Assembly (NCBI GenBank): GCA_965229305.1
Contig: CBDDIZ010000025.1
Location: 62,001-126,000, forward strand
DNA: 64,000 nt
Direction of reading: 5' to 3'
Origin: JALHNI01 sp965229305
GTDB lineage: Bacteria; Acidobacteriota; Terriglobia; Bryobacterales; Bryobacteraceae
Both the position numbers and the translations under genes were made by a program. The notes under the pieces are model-generated. The model had not been told where the DNA came from. It saw only the letters and a program-made list of their open reading frames with translations, and did no database searches. Shown piece by piece: positions 34,626 to 43,126 of this stretch (positions within the stretch are counted from its first letter, which is position 1; every line of letters starts with the position of its first letter).

Positions 34626-35390
34626 TTACCCCCGTTCCTCTGGCAAAATCACATTCATTTTGGCCTCCATGGCGCAATCGAGGAATTCAGTTGAACCCTC
34701 CATTCCGATGGGCCAATACATCAACAAACTATCGTTATCAAATCCCCGCAACACGATAAGCCGAAGTCGCTCAAGACGCCGACGCTTCCATCTTTCATCG
34801 ATAATAGTGACACTCTCGTACCTCGTATCCAAAGGCCGGGAAACGCCAGAAACAATACTCACTCCTGGCGGAAAAGGCAGCGTTGAATAAGCCAGGACTT
34901 CCTGGACTTGCTCGTCGTCTGGAGGCTCTTGATCACAATGCTCGGACCAGCCTTCGTACTCCGATTCCTCAAGCGACGGATTAATACTCAACAGATTGAC
35001 ACGCTCATTCGCACCCGTCCTTAGCGCCCGACCGCGGATGCACCACCGATAAGGCCGGAAGGAATAGAGTCTCAGTTCGTCCGCTCGATCGATTGATAAC
35101 ACTCTCCTCAGAAATCGTCGCTCACGACGGCTGCTCTCGGCCATATCGTCGTCTGACATTCCGAAATAGCGAAGTGAGCCGTTCCACGCCTTCGAGTCCT
35201 GAGTCCGAACCACCGCTGATATCACACTTGTTGGAATGGAAGTAATAAGGCCAACAGTTGCTTTCGGAACAAGCGCGCTACGAAGGCCATTCGAACATCC
35301 GTAGCGCAGCAACTCCTCACGCAACCACTTAGTACTAAGATCAAGGCTTCCTAACGTCACGTCAACACACCGATCTATATGTTGTTTCAT
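34626..35390 (-). CDS. Hypothetical protein, candidate immunity protein
   Basis: This 254-aa protein lacks a signal peptide and is acidic in its centre (PSLEESEYEGWSEHCDQEPP). It contains no family motif I recognise. Its ATG at 35390 overlaps the TGA of the preceding toxin-tail remnant by four bases. That coupling, and the RHS gene upstream on the same strand, make it a candidate immunity gene. The base composition is clearly AT-richer than the flanking chromosome. Confidence 0.6.
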   Translation of the reverse strand: MKQHIDRCVDVTLGSLDLSTKWLREELLRYGCSNGLRSALVPKATVGLITSIPTSVISAVVRTQDSKAWNGSLRYFGMSDDDMAESSRRERRFLRRVLSIDRADELRLYSFRPYRWCIRGRALRTGANERVNLLSINPSLEESEYEGWSEHCDQEPPDDEQVQEVLAYSTLPFPPGVSIVSGVSRPLDTRYESVTIIDERWKRRRLERLRLIVLRGFDNDSLLMYWPIGMEGSTEFLDCAMEAKMNVILPEERG

Positions 35391-35460
35391 TTTCTAGGAG
35401 TACGTCGCCCATCTGGCCAGTCTTTCCACGTGTTTCCGTCGCAACCCGTGTAATCGTAGT
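35387..35460 (-). pseudogene. C-terminal remnant of a polymorphic toxin
   Basis: The minus strand encodes VHYDYTGCDGNTWKDWPDGR followed by RTPRK and TGA. Endings of the form HWDY, about six residues, then W/Y-x(2-3)-PDGR are common at the C-terminus of RHS-associated toxin tips. The N-terminal side is lost at the junction with the RAYT remnant. The stop overlaps the start of the next gene by four bases. Confidence 0.55.
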
Positions 35461-35464
35461 GTAC

Positions 35465-35848
35465 TCCTTGAGGTGGACGCGCTACTTGCGCGCGGGGCCG
35501 ACGAACTGGTCGCCGCGGTTCGATGCGCAATTGTTGAGTGACTTGGGGTTTAAGTCGTTTTTGCGGTATGTGGAGCTGAATCCGGTGCGGGCGAAGTTGG
35601 TGGGGTCGGCGGAGCGGTGGGCTTGGTCGAGCGCGCGGGCGCATGTGGAGGGTGTGGATCCGACGGGCGTGTTGTGTTTTGAGCAGTTTACGCGGTGGTC
35701 GTTGGATTGGGGGGCGTTTTTGCGGGCGCCGATTGAGGCGGAGAAGGTGGCGGCAGATTGGGAACGGGTGCGGTCGGGGTCGGTGTGGAATCGGCCGGCT
35801 TGGATGCTGGTGGTCGCGAAGGAGGTCGCGGGGCGGGCCGTGGGCTGA
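35465..35848 (+). pseudogene. REP-associated tyrosine transposase (RAYT), C-terminal remnant
   Basis: About 125 codons encode the C-terminal half of a RAYT/Y1 transposase: FLRYVELNPVRAKLVGSAER and WAWSSARAHVEG, the segment that follows the catalytic tyrosine helix. The catalytic HUH part is absent, so the gene is inactive. REP-like tandem repeats follow about 60 bases later, the usual neighbour of RAYT genes. The strand is opposite to the surrounding toxin/immunity genes. Confidence 0.8.
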
Positions 35849-35910
35849 GTTTGGGGTCTGGGGCTCTGGAGGCGTGGCCGGGTGGATGTGGCGATGGCGA
35901 GCTAGGGTTG

Positions 35911-36160
35911 CGGTCGGTGGACAATTGGCGGCAGGTGGGCCGTGGGGGCGGTCGGTGCCCTCGCTTGCGTCGGCGGTCCCCGCGTTGGCGTCTCTTTTCT
36001 GGGTGCCGGACATGGCCTATGGCCCCGGACATGGCCTATGTCCGCGGTCGGTGGACATTTGGCGATGGGAGGGCCGTGGGGGCGGTCGGTGCCCTCGTTT
36101 GCGTCGGCGGTCCCCGCATGGGCGTTTCTTTTCTGGTGCCGGACACGGCCTATGCCCCCG
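35911..36160 (-). repeat. Two tandem long REP-like units
   Basis: Unit one starts at 35911 and unit two at 36045, both with CGGTCGGTGGACA at the left edge. Next comes GGGGGCGGTCGGTGCCCTCG, then GCGTCGGCGGTCCCCGC, TCTTTTCTGG, and one or two copies of CCGGACATGGCCTATG (first unit) or CCGGACACGGCCTATG (second). The period is 134 bases. This is the fullest form of the repeat found between the toxin/immunity genes. Confidence 0.85.
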
Positions 36161-36233
36161 GTGGGGCGGCCCATGCTGTCGAAGGTGTACTGATAGATAG
36201 AGCCAGTAAGCGGGAGCACGGGCTGGCCGCTGC
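36158..36233 (-). repeat. Orphan 76-bp RHS core fragment
   Basis: This stretch duplicates 38325-38400 inside the RHS gene with four mismatches. On the minus strand it encodes PLTGSIYQYTFDSMGRPTG. It is flanked by REP-like sequence on both sides. Confidence 0.9.
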
Positions 36234-36299
36234 GGCGTCCTTCTCCTGGTGCCGGTCACCGTCCTTCACCGTCACCGTCCTTCTACCGTCATTCCACCG

Positions 36300-36560
36300 C
36301 TAGTCGAACCAGCGCTTGACAAAATGCCAGCCGACGCAGCCTAGAGTTATAGTCGCGATCATCCACGCATTCCACGTCATCAACTTCTCGCGAGTTACAC
36401 TCATCTCAAGGGGCGCACTTCGAGAGATCCTGTGTAGAAACTCCATCCTTCTTCGTACGTCTTGTGCAAACCAAAAGAAAAATGCCGAGGCGAACAGTAA
36501 AATGACCGCCTTGCCATCTGTCGCAACAGGATCATACCCATTCATTATCAGGGTCGACAT
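36300..36560 (-). CDS. Two-TM small protein, candidate immunity to the RHS tip
   Basis: This 86-aa protein has two hydrophobic segments, AVILLFASAFFFWFAQDV (about residues 18-35) and WMIATITLGCVGWHFV (about 66-81), separated by a basic loop (RRRMEFLHR). Its start overlaps the last 13 bases of the RHS gene. Immunity proteins usually directly follow the toxin module, and a membrane-located one would fit a membrane-acting tip. This is an inference from position and topology only. Confidence 0.65.
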   Translation of the reverse strand: MSTLIMNGYDPVATDGKAVILLFASAFFFWFAQDVRRRMEFLHRISRSAPLEMSVTREKLMTWNAWMIATITLGCVGWHFVKRWFD

Positions 36561-39500
36561 CCTCCATTCGCGAGGTTAGGGGAAGCTGGGATAGTGTTAG
36601 TCGTGATGACCGAAAGGCCGCCAAGTCCGCCACCAACACCCATCAATGGCGCGGAAGCTGAGACCTGCCAGATGAATTGACCGTTCGAATTCTGACCGAA
36701 AGACAAATTGACCGATCCCTGAACAGGCCCAAAGCCAAGCCCGCCATTGATCGAAGTAAAAGTTCCGAGAGAAGAGCCGGGAGTTCCCGCGTTTGATACA
36801 AACACTGAAGCGCCAATGTTGGTCTGAGCTCCCAGCACGAGTGGATTGCTTTGAGATGGAACGCCGATATTGCTCTGACCAGCGTAGGCAGTCGCTCCAT
36901 AAGTATTCGTAATGCCGAGCGTCGGAGCGGTCTGTGAGTTTAGGTACACTCCATAATTCGCACTGTTTTGAAGACTCGCTCCAGCAATCGGCCCAGCTCC
37001 AATTTCGGCCTGTTGACCTACAGAAAGGCCACCACTGAGGCCCGTCAACTGCGAACACGGCTGATTCTGTGGCGGAGTATAGCCAGTAAGAATCGTGACA
37101 ACTGGCGCCGGAGTAGCAGGCGGCGGGCCCGGCGCTGCTGGCATGGAGACCTGCGGCCCGCCGCCTTGCGGGCCTGTCCCGCCCCCACCCATCGGAATTA
37201 TCGCGCCCAACGAAATATCAACGGACAAGATACCGGATGTTTCAGGTCCGTAATAGTATTGGATCGAACCGATAACATCCTGGAGTATTCCCCACCCGCC
37301 GCCACAATCGCCATCAAGACATAATGTGACCTGCTGATAGAGACCCGTCGGATCAGAACCGTTGACCGGATCGTTTTGGACATAGGAATAACGATTCCAA
37401 CTTCCGGGTGCAGCCACTACAGCACTAGCTTGGTATGGATCGGAAGTAGAGAATCGGCCAGAGGATAACATATAATATCGATTCCGAGCATAATCCAACC
37501 CTGTAGAATCTCGATAGTAGGTAGCAAACGAATCGGCATTGGAGACCGTCCCCGACTTCGACTCGCCATACGGGTAATACCCTCCGACCGACCCCAGCCG
37601 ATCCTGAGTGGTCAGCCGCCGACCGCCGAAGTACTCATCGACCGCCACCTTCTGGAACACAAACACATGCTGACTGGCATCGTTCACCAACTTCACGGCC
37701 GAATAGCGCCCGATCCGCTCCCCGACAGCACCCCAGAAGGTAAACTCCGTATTCTTCCAGATGCGCTTGTTGCCCGCGTCATAACCGTAGGTATCCGAGG
37801 CGACGGTGGAGAGGCGGTTCAGGGCGTCATAAGTCATCGTGCCCTGGAGCGGCGTATAGGTGGTGTTGCCGTTGGCGTCGTAGGTGTGGGCGGCGATGCG
37901 GTTGGTGGCGGGGTCCGTGGTGGTGGTGATCGTGGGGACTGTCCCTTTGACCGCGGACTGCTGCAGGCGATTGCCCCAGCCGTCGTACATCCAGGACATT
38001 CCCCAGCCGCCCGCGCCGGCGGTGGCGGCCTGGGTGAGGCGGCCGAGCGAGTCGTAGGTGTAGTTGACGGTTTCGGCGATGCCGCCGCCGGGCGTGGTGG
38101 TTTGCGAGACGATCTTGCCGTCGTTCGCCGTGGAGGCGTAGTTGTACGCAATCACCGTCTGATCGAACATCGTCATCGACGTCATCCGCTGGAACGCGTC
38201 GTAGGACCGCGTCTCGGTCTGGTTCGGAATCGTCTTGCGCATCTGCGTCAGCGCTCCAAAGGTATTGTACGTCACCTGGTCGACCAGGGTGACGGGCGAC
38301 AGCGACGGGTCCGTGCGGGTTTCGCCGGTGGGACGGCCCATGCTATCGAAGGTGTACTGATAGATAGAGCCGGTGAGCGGGAGCACGGGCTGGCCGCTGC
38401 CGCCGGTTTGCGTATGCGTCGTCGGGTAAGTGACTTTCTTCAAGAGCTTGTCGCCGGAAGTGTCGTACTCATAGTCGATCGCGATCTGGGCGGTGCGCTC
38501 GGCGTAGGAGAGGTCGGCGAACTTACGCGTGAGCTTGAGGGTCTTGTTGGTGGGACGGCCTCCGGCCGTGTAAGTGTACTCTTCGCGATGGAGGCCGTTG
38601 GGGCACAAGATGGCGCCACCGCCGCTCAGATCCTTCGACCCGTATTGAACGGCGGCCAGACGGCCATAGGTGTTCGTGCCGAGGTCGTAGAAGTACTCGG
38701 TGACTTCGCAGGGCAGGACGTTGCCGGAAGCGTCCTTCGGCGTGATCTTGGTGACGCGATTGTTCGCGTCGTAGGTATATTCGAGTTTCTGGCCTTTGGC
38801 ATCCTGACGGTAGTTCAAGAGATAAGTAGTGGGCGAGTAGTTATAGGTGGTGGTGCCATTCTCCGGGTTGGTGGCCGACGTGAGAAACGCGGTGGTGGCG
38901 TCGTAGACGAAGGTGCGCGTCTGGGTGTAAGTGCCGCCGTAGTAGTTAGGACGCGGCATCTGCACCTGCGTGAGCTGGTTGCGCAGGTTGTAGGTGTAAT
39001 AGGTTTCGAAGTTCGAGCCGCCGCCGGGGTCCGGCTCGGTGACCTGCACCAGATTGCCGATGGCATTCTGCGTGTGCTTCTTCCAGCGGCTCGCCGGATC
39101 GGTGACGGTGACCTGATTGCCGGCGTAGGCATAGGTGGTGGTGCCGGCGCTACCGGAGCCAGAAGTATGAGGCTGAATGACCTGCAAGGTGCGGCCGAGA
39201 CCGTCGTAGACATACTGCGTCCAGAGCACCGTGCCGGCGGGAGCATAGGGCATCGATTGCCGTTTGAGCTTGCCGATGGGCGAGCAGGCGCAGGAATCGT
39301 ATTCGCTTTCGACGGTGAACTTAACGGCGTTGGTCGACGGGTCCAGGGTTTCGACCTTGAGGGGACGGCCAAGGCCATCGTAGTAAGTGCGTGCCTTCGA
39401 GGTCGACGAATAGGTCAACGATTGGTTCACATCATCCTGGTAGGACGTCTGCACTTGAACACCATCCCCGTTCCCTTGGAGGACAACTCGATTTAGACTA

Positions 39501-42151
39501 TCGTAGCTGGTAGCCGACGAATTACCGTTGGGCGTGGAGCTCGACGTGGGCTGGAGCAGCGAGTTCCAGTTCATGGTCATCTGCAGATTACTGTTCGAGT
39601 TCGGCGTCATCGAGAGCGGCGCGCCGAAGTTGTTCGACGACGAGTAGTTCCATTGGACGGTCTGCCCGTTGGTGACGGCTTTGATCACTTCGCCCAGAAT
39701 GTTGTAGGTGAGAACGGTGGACTTCGCCGGACTGGTAGTTTGGGTGACGTTCCCCCGAGCGGTGTAGGCAGTGCTGTAGGTACCGGTGGCGTGCATGCCC
39801 GGCGAGCCGACTACCTGGGTCAGCGGATTGCTGCCGCCGTACGAGTCATAGGTGTTTGAAAAGAGCGTGATGGTGTTGGTGCCGTCGGTGAGAGCGCACC
39901 CAGTCGGATAACTGCGCAGGTAGTGGGTGCCGGGATTGTAATAAGCGCAGTTGGTGGTGCGGGCTGGCGTCGTCAGATTGCCGAACTCGTAGACCCGGCT
40001 TTGGGTGACGTTGCCATAGACATCGAGCGTCTGGTCCGTCTTCATGGTCTTGGCGCTGGCGGTGCCGGGATCGAGATCCGTGGTGACGCTTTGCACGTAG
40101 GGCATCTGGTTCGCATCCTGCGTGTAGGTGTAGGTATGTTTGCGGAGGATGTTGCTGTTGCCGGTGCTGGTGGGGTGTTCGTAGAACTCGTTCAGGAAGC
40201 CGCGCGTGTAGTCGTTGGCGGTGGAGAAGATCCAGCGCTTGCGGCCCACGCCGGAGGGGTCGGTGAGTTCGAGGCTCGAGTGCATGACTTGCGTCGAGTC
40301 CGCGGCATCGCGGGTGAGGGTGTAGACGACTTCCGAAGCGCCGGCCTGCTTGACGAGGCGGCGATCGGCCAGTTCGCGGATGGTGATGCTGTTGGCGAGG
40401 TTGGTGCTGGTGTGGGTGTAGCGCAGTTCACCGGCGCGGGGAAGCTTGGCGGTGAGCATTTCGCCGGAGGCATTGTAAGTGAAGGTGTAGTTCGCGCCAG
40501 TAGGGGTGGACGGGATACTCACGCTGGTGAGGAACTTCTGGCTGCCGTAGCTGCCGGCCACGAAGGGGTCGACGAGCGTGCCGCTGGTGTACGTGAAGGT
40601 ACGACTAAAGCCGGCCGAGAAGCCGTTGAGGGTGGTGGCGTGCGGAATGGGATCCGAGTTGTAGTAGACGCTCGCCATGGTCCCACGCAGATCCACGAGC
40701 AATTCGATGCGGGCCGAGGTATTGGCCGTGGAAGAGCCAATCGCCGGTTTGTAAGAGATGTCGACGTAGTTCCCGTTTGCATTTTGAATGCGCGTGGGGT
40801 AGCGCGTGCCGGCATCGACTTCCGTAGAGCCGGAGACGCAATCCATCTGCCAGAAGATGCCGCTATTGAACCAAAGCCGGCGGGTGTTCTGGTCGTAACT
40901 GACGTAGGCGCCATCTTTGCCGGTCCAGACGCCGCCGGTGTTGGTGGCCAGGTTGTATTCGGCGCCGGTGGCGTCGGTGAAGACGAAGTGGGAGAAGGCG
41001 CTGCCGTTCCAGATCGGCGTTAAGGCACCGGCTTGCAGACGCCAGCCGTAACCGAAGCCCAGGTCGCCGGCCAGGCGTTTGACGATGCTGCTGTCTTTAC
41101 GCCAGATTTGCGCGTTGTAAATGAAGGCGAAGGGGACACTGCCCCCGCCGCGCAGATTGATGCTGAGGCCGGGGAGGGCGAAGTTCAGATTGCCGGAGAG
41201 AGTGTCGATGGCTTCGCCGAGATCCCCCGCGCCCCAGCTTTGCGAGAAGCGATGAATGCCAAGACGGGTGGGGACGATGGGGACATTGGGACTGTGGGTG
41301 GAGGTGCTGACGGTGGTGGTGACGGTGGAGGAGATGTTGAAGTGCCGGTCCTGCGCGACGACGCCCAAAGTGTAACTGGTGCCGGGAGTAAGTCCGCCAA
41401 AGCTGTAGGCATTGGTGCCGGCGGGGACAGAGGCGACGTAGGTGCCGTTCTTGTAGAGGAGATAGTTGGTGACGCCGCTGCCGGAGTCCGTGGAGGCGGT
41501 CCATTGGAGGTCGATGACGGTGGGCCAGGGTTGCGTAGTGAGGCTCGAAGGGTTGGTGGGCGCGGTGCGGTCTAGGTCGCGATAGAGCGGCGGATACATG
41601 ATGCTGTTGAAGCTGACGTGGCCGGGGTAGCCGCTGGTGATGCTGGTGTCCGAAACATGCCATTCGTTGTAGCCGAGCTTGACATGAATGCCGGGATTCG
41701 CGCCGTCCTGGCGAATGAAGCTGGTGAAGGGTTGGCTGGCCTGCGAGCCAGCCAGTTCGACGTTTAAGAGCGTGGTGGCCGAGCCGCTGACCACTTTGTA
41801 GACATAGAGGCGGGGATTGCCATTCAGGCCGCATTTATTCGTGTCGAGAACGATGTCGTAAGCGGAGCCCACGGTGCCCGCGTAGTCGGAGGTGGCTCGC
41901 AGAAGATGATGATGCATGTCCCAGACGGAGCCGCCCTGGCTGCACGTGGCCGGGATGGTGGTGGAGATCTCGTAATCGCTGGTGCCGTCGGGGGCGCTCG
42001 TTTGGGAGACCATGAACCCGTCGCTGAAGAGCGGGAAGGTACCCATGTTGGTCCAGTAGGCACTGGGCGTGAAGCTGGTGTAGTTACCAAACGCCAAATA
42101 GACGCCCAAAATCAGGGCGACGAAGACGGCAAGAGTGAGACGGGTGCGCAT
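36548..42151 (-). CDS. Secreted RHS/YD-repeat polymorphic toxin
   Basis: This 1867-aa protein starts with a signal peptide (MRTRLTLAVFVALILGVYLA), then has an N-terminal domain and a fibronectin-III-like domain (about residues 198-285, with WPTVIDLQWTASTDSGSGVT). A long YD-repeat shell follows, with many copies of the Y-x-Y-D type (TYDSLNRV, VYDGLGRTLQV, YTYDANNRVTKI). The RHS core ends in the diagnostic YYRDSTGLDYARNRYY and SDPTGL near residue 1604. The remaining 263 residues are a glycine-rich, low-charge tip (NYGVYLNSQTAPTLGITN, GGLGFGPVQGSVNLSFG), possibly beta-barrel or membrane-active. The 3' part is visibly AT-richer than the core. Confidence 0.92.
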   Translation of the reverse strand: MRTRLTLAVFVALILGVYLAFGNYTSFTPSAYWTNMGTFPLFSDGFMVSQTSAPDGTSDYEISTTIPATCSQGGSVWDMHHHLLRATSDYAGTVGSAYDIVLDTNKCGLNGNPRLYVYKVVSGSATTLLNVELAGSQASQPFTSFIRQDGANPGIHVKLGYNEWHVSDTSITSGYPGHVSFNSIMYPPLYRDLDRTAPTNPSSLTTQPWPTVIDLQWTASTDSGSGVTNYLLYKNGTYVASVPAGTNAYSFGGLTPGTSYTLGVVAQDRHFNISSTVTTTVSTSTHSPNVPIVPTRLGIHRFSQSWGAGDLGEAIDTLSGNLNFALPGLSINLRGGGSVPFAFIYNAQIWRKDSSIVKRLAGDLGFGYGWRLQAGALTPIWNGSAFSHFVFTDATGAEYNLATNTGGVWTGKDGAYVSYDQNTRRLWFNSGIFWQMDCVSGSTEVDAGTRYPTRIQNANGNYVDISYKPAIGSSTANTSARIELLVDLRGTMASVYYNSDPIPHATTLNGFSAGFSRTFTYTSGTLVDPFVAGSYGSQKFLTSVSIPSTPTGANYTFTYNASGEMLTAKLPRAGELRYTHTSTNLANSITIRELADRRLVKQAGASEVVYTLTRDAADSTQVMHSSLELTDPSGVGRKRWIFSTANDYTRGFLNEFYEHPTSTGNSNILRKHTYTYTQDANQMPYVQSVTTDLDPGTASAKTMKTDQTLDVYGNVTQSRVYEFGNLTTPARTTNCAYYNPGTHYLRSYPTGCALTDGTNTITLFSNTYDSYGGSNPLTQVVGSPGMHATGTYSTAYTARGNVTQTTSPAKSTVLTYNILGEVIKAVTNGQTVQWNYSSSNNFGAPLSMTPNSNSNLQMTMNWNSLLQPTSSSTPNGNSSATSYDSLNRVVLQGNGDGVQVQTSYQDDVNQSLTYSSTSKARTYYDGLGRPLKVETLDPSTNAVKFTVESEYDSCACSPIGKLKRQSMPYAPAGTVLWTQYVYDGLGRTLQVIQPHTSGSGSAGTTTYAYAGNQVTVTDPASRWKKHTQNAIGNLVQVTEPDPGGGSNFETYYTYNLRNQLTQVQMPRPNYYGGTYTQTRTFVYDATTAFLTSATNPENGTTTYNYSPTTYLLNYRQDAKGQKLEYTYDANNRVTKITPKDASGNVLPCEVTEYFYDLGTNTYGRLAAVQYGSKDLSGGGAILCPNGLHREEYTYTAGGRPTNKTLKLTRKFADLSYAERTAQIAIDYEYDTSGDKLLKKVTYPTTHTQTGGSGQPVLPLTGSIYQYTFDSMGRPTGETRTDPSLSPVTLVDQVTYNTFGALTQMRKTIPNQTETRSYDAFQRMTSMTMFDQTVIAYNYASTANDGKIVSQTTTPGGGIAETVNYTYDSLGRLTQAATAGAGGWGMSWMYDGWGNRLQQSAVKGTVPTITTTTDPATNRIAAHTYDANGNTTYTPLQGTMTYDALNRLSTVASDTYGYDAGNKRIWKNTEFTFWGAVGERIGRYSAVKLVNDASQHVFVFQKVAVDEYFGGRRLTTQDRLGSVGGYYPYGESKSGTVSNADSFATYYRDSTGLDYARNRYYMLSSGRFSTSDPYQASAVVAAPGSWNRYSYVQNDPVNGSDPTGLYQQVTLCLDGDCGGGWGILQDVIGSIQYYYGPETSGILSVDISLGAIIPMGGGGTGPQGGGPQVSMPAAPGPPPATPAPVVTILTGYTPPQNQPCSQLTGLSGGLSVGQQAEIGAGPIAGASLQNSANYGVYLNSQTAPTLGITNTYGATAYAGQSNIGVPSQSNPLVLGAQTNIGASVFVSNAGTPGSSLGTFTSINGGLGFGPVQGSVNLSFGQNSNGQFIWQVSASAPLMGVGGGLGGLSVITTNTIPASPNLANGGCRP

Positions 42152-42192
42152 GGGGACCTCGTGGGGATGAAGTTAAGAAGGACGGCAAGTGA

Positions 42193-42258
42193 CCTGGGGA
42201 CAGTCCCCTGGTTTTCAATAGTTCGTGACAGTGTCTGGGAGCGGGGGGACAGTCCCCA
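42193..42258. repeat. Pair of GGGGACAGTCCCC palindromes
   Basis: GGGGACAGTCCCC occurs at 42196-42208 and 42245-42257, in the gap between the RHS gene and the next minus-strand gene. Each forms a 6-bp stem. They look like another short extragenic palindrome family. Confidence 0.7.
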
Positions 42259-42261
42259 GGG

Positions 42262-42639
42262 TTACGGGATGGCGACGCCAAAGCGCTCGGGGCGGAAATT
42301 ACGTTTTAATTGCTTGAATTCTTCGTAAATACTGTCTTTGGAGGCGGAGTCTTTACGGACAGCGCGCTGCGCGCCGGACATGACCCGATCCAGCAGGCTG
42401 CGGTCTTTGACGACAAATTCGACGAGGGCCAGGCGGCCATCGTCGCTTAACTCAGCAGTGTAGCCGAGTAAGCCGGGTAAGTCGGAAAACATGGGTCTTT
42501 TTGGGTCTTTTCCAGTCCCCGAGCCGACCATGGGAACTAAGGCGACGATCCGTTCGTGAGTCAGGGTGGGATCGACTTTCCGGAATTGGGCTTGCGAGAA
42601 GAGGAGAGCAGGAACAAGTAAGAGTAAGAGTACTTTCAT
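42262..42639 (-). CDS. Small exported hypothetical protein
   Basis: This 125-aa protein starts at the ATG at 42639, giving MKVLLLLLVPALLFSQAQFR, a clear signal peptide. The mature part is charged (VVKDRSLLDRVMSGAQRAVR) with no recognised domain. It is upstream of the RHS gene on the same strand, 110 bases away, and may be co-expressed with it. An in-frame start six codons upstream is possible but less well placed. Confidence 0.65.
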   Translation of the reverse strand: MKVLLLLLVPALLFSQAQFRKVDPTLTHERIVALVPMVGSGTGKDPKRPMFSDLPGLLGYTAELSDDGRLALVEFVVKDRSLLDRVMSGAQRAVRKDSASKDSIYEEFKQLKRNFRPERFGVAIP

Positions 42640-42825
42640 GACTTCCGCCGAACCCAATTGTCAACGAATCCCCCCCACATGCAAGCGAATTACAGACAAA
42701 AGTCTGTTAATTATCGGCGGGCATTCCTGCGCTCCATGACTCACCTCAGAGGGGGGTAGCGAACCGACTTACACGAACTCTCGGATTCGGCGCAGCCGGA
42801 GACGCGCGGTGCGGAGGAGAAGTTC

Positions 42826-43023
42826 GATGCGCAGTTGTTGGATGACTTGGGGTTTAGGCCGTTTCTGCGGTATGTGGAACTGAATCCGGTGCGGGCGAAG
42901 CTGGTGGGGTCGGCGGAGTGGTGGTCGGCGGATCTGGAGCGGGTGCGGTCGGGGGAGGTGTGGAATCGGCCGGCGTGGATGTTGTTGGTCGCGAAGAAAG
43001 TCGCCGGGCGGGCCGCGGGGGCG
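42826..43023 (+). pseudogene. RAYT C-terminal remnant with internal deletion
   Basis: The frame reads EKFDAQLLDDLGFRPFLRYV, then ELNPVRAKLVGSAEWW, and jumps to ADLERVRSGEVWNRPAWMLL. Compared with the remnant at 35465 about 45 codons are missing between these parts. The catalytic half is absent. REP-like sequence follows immediately. The stretch 42640-42825 before it has only a weak hairpin (42692-42707) and no gene. Confidence 0.75.
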
Positions 43024-43110
43024 GTCGGTGCCCTCACTTGCGTCGGCGGACATGGCCTATCGCCGCCTATCGCCTATCACCCCGGACATGGCCGATTGGC
43101 ATTCCGTGGG
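43018..43110 (-). repeat. REP-like repeat after the RAYT remnant
   Basis: The plus strand shows GGGCGGTCGGTGCCCTCAC, then TGCGTCGGCGGACATGGCC and, after a CGCCTAT triplication, CCCCGGACATGGCC. It ends about 15 bases before the methyltransferase start and may contain that gene's upstream region. Confidence 0.7.
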
Positions 43111-43126
43111 CGTATCATCACCAGGG

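Noticed and set aside
35911..36160. CRISPR-like array
   Set aside because: There are only two units of 134 bases, without short regular repeats and unique spacers; it fits a REP-like tandem next to RAYT.
37667..39496. 609-aa open frame antisense to the RHS gene
   Set aside because: It is Gly/Val/Arg-rich with no domain, a normal by-product of GC-rich codons; the RHS frame is clearly the real one.
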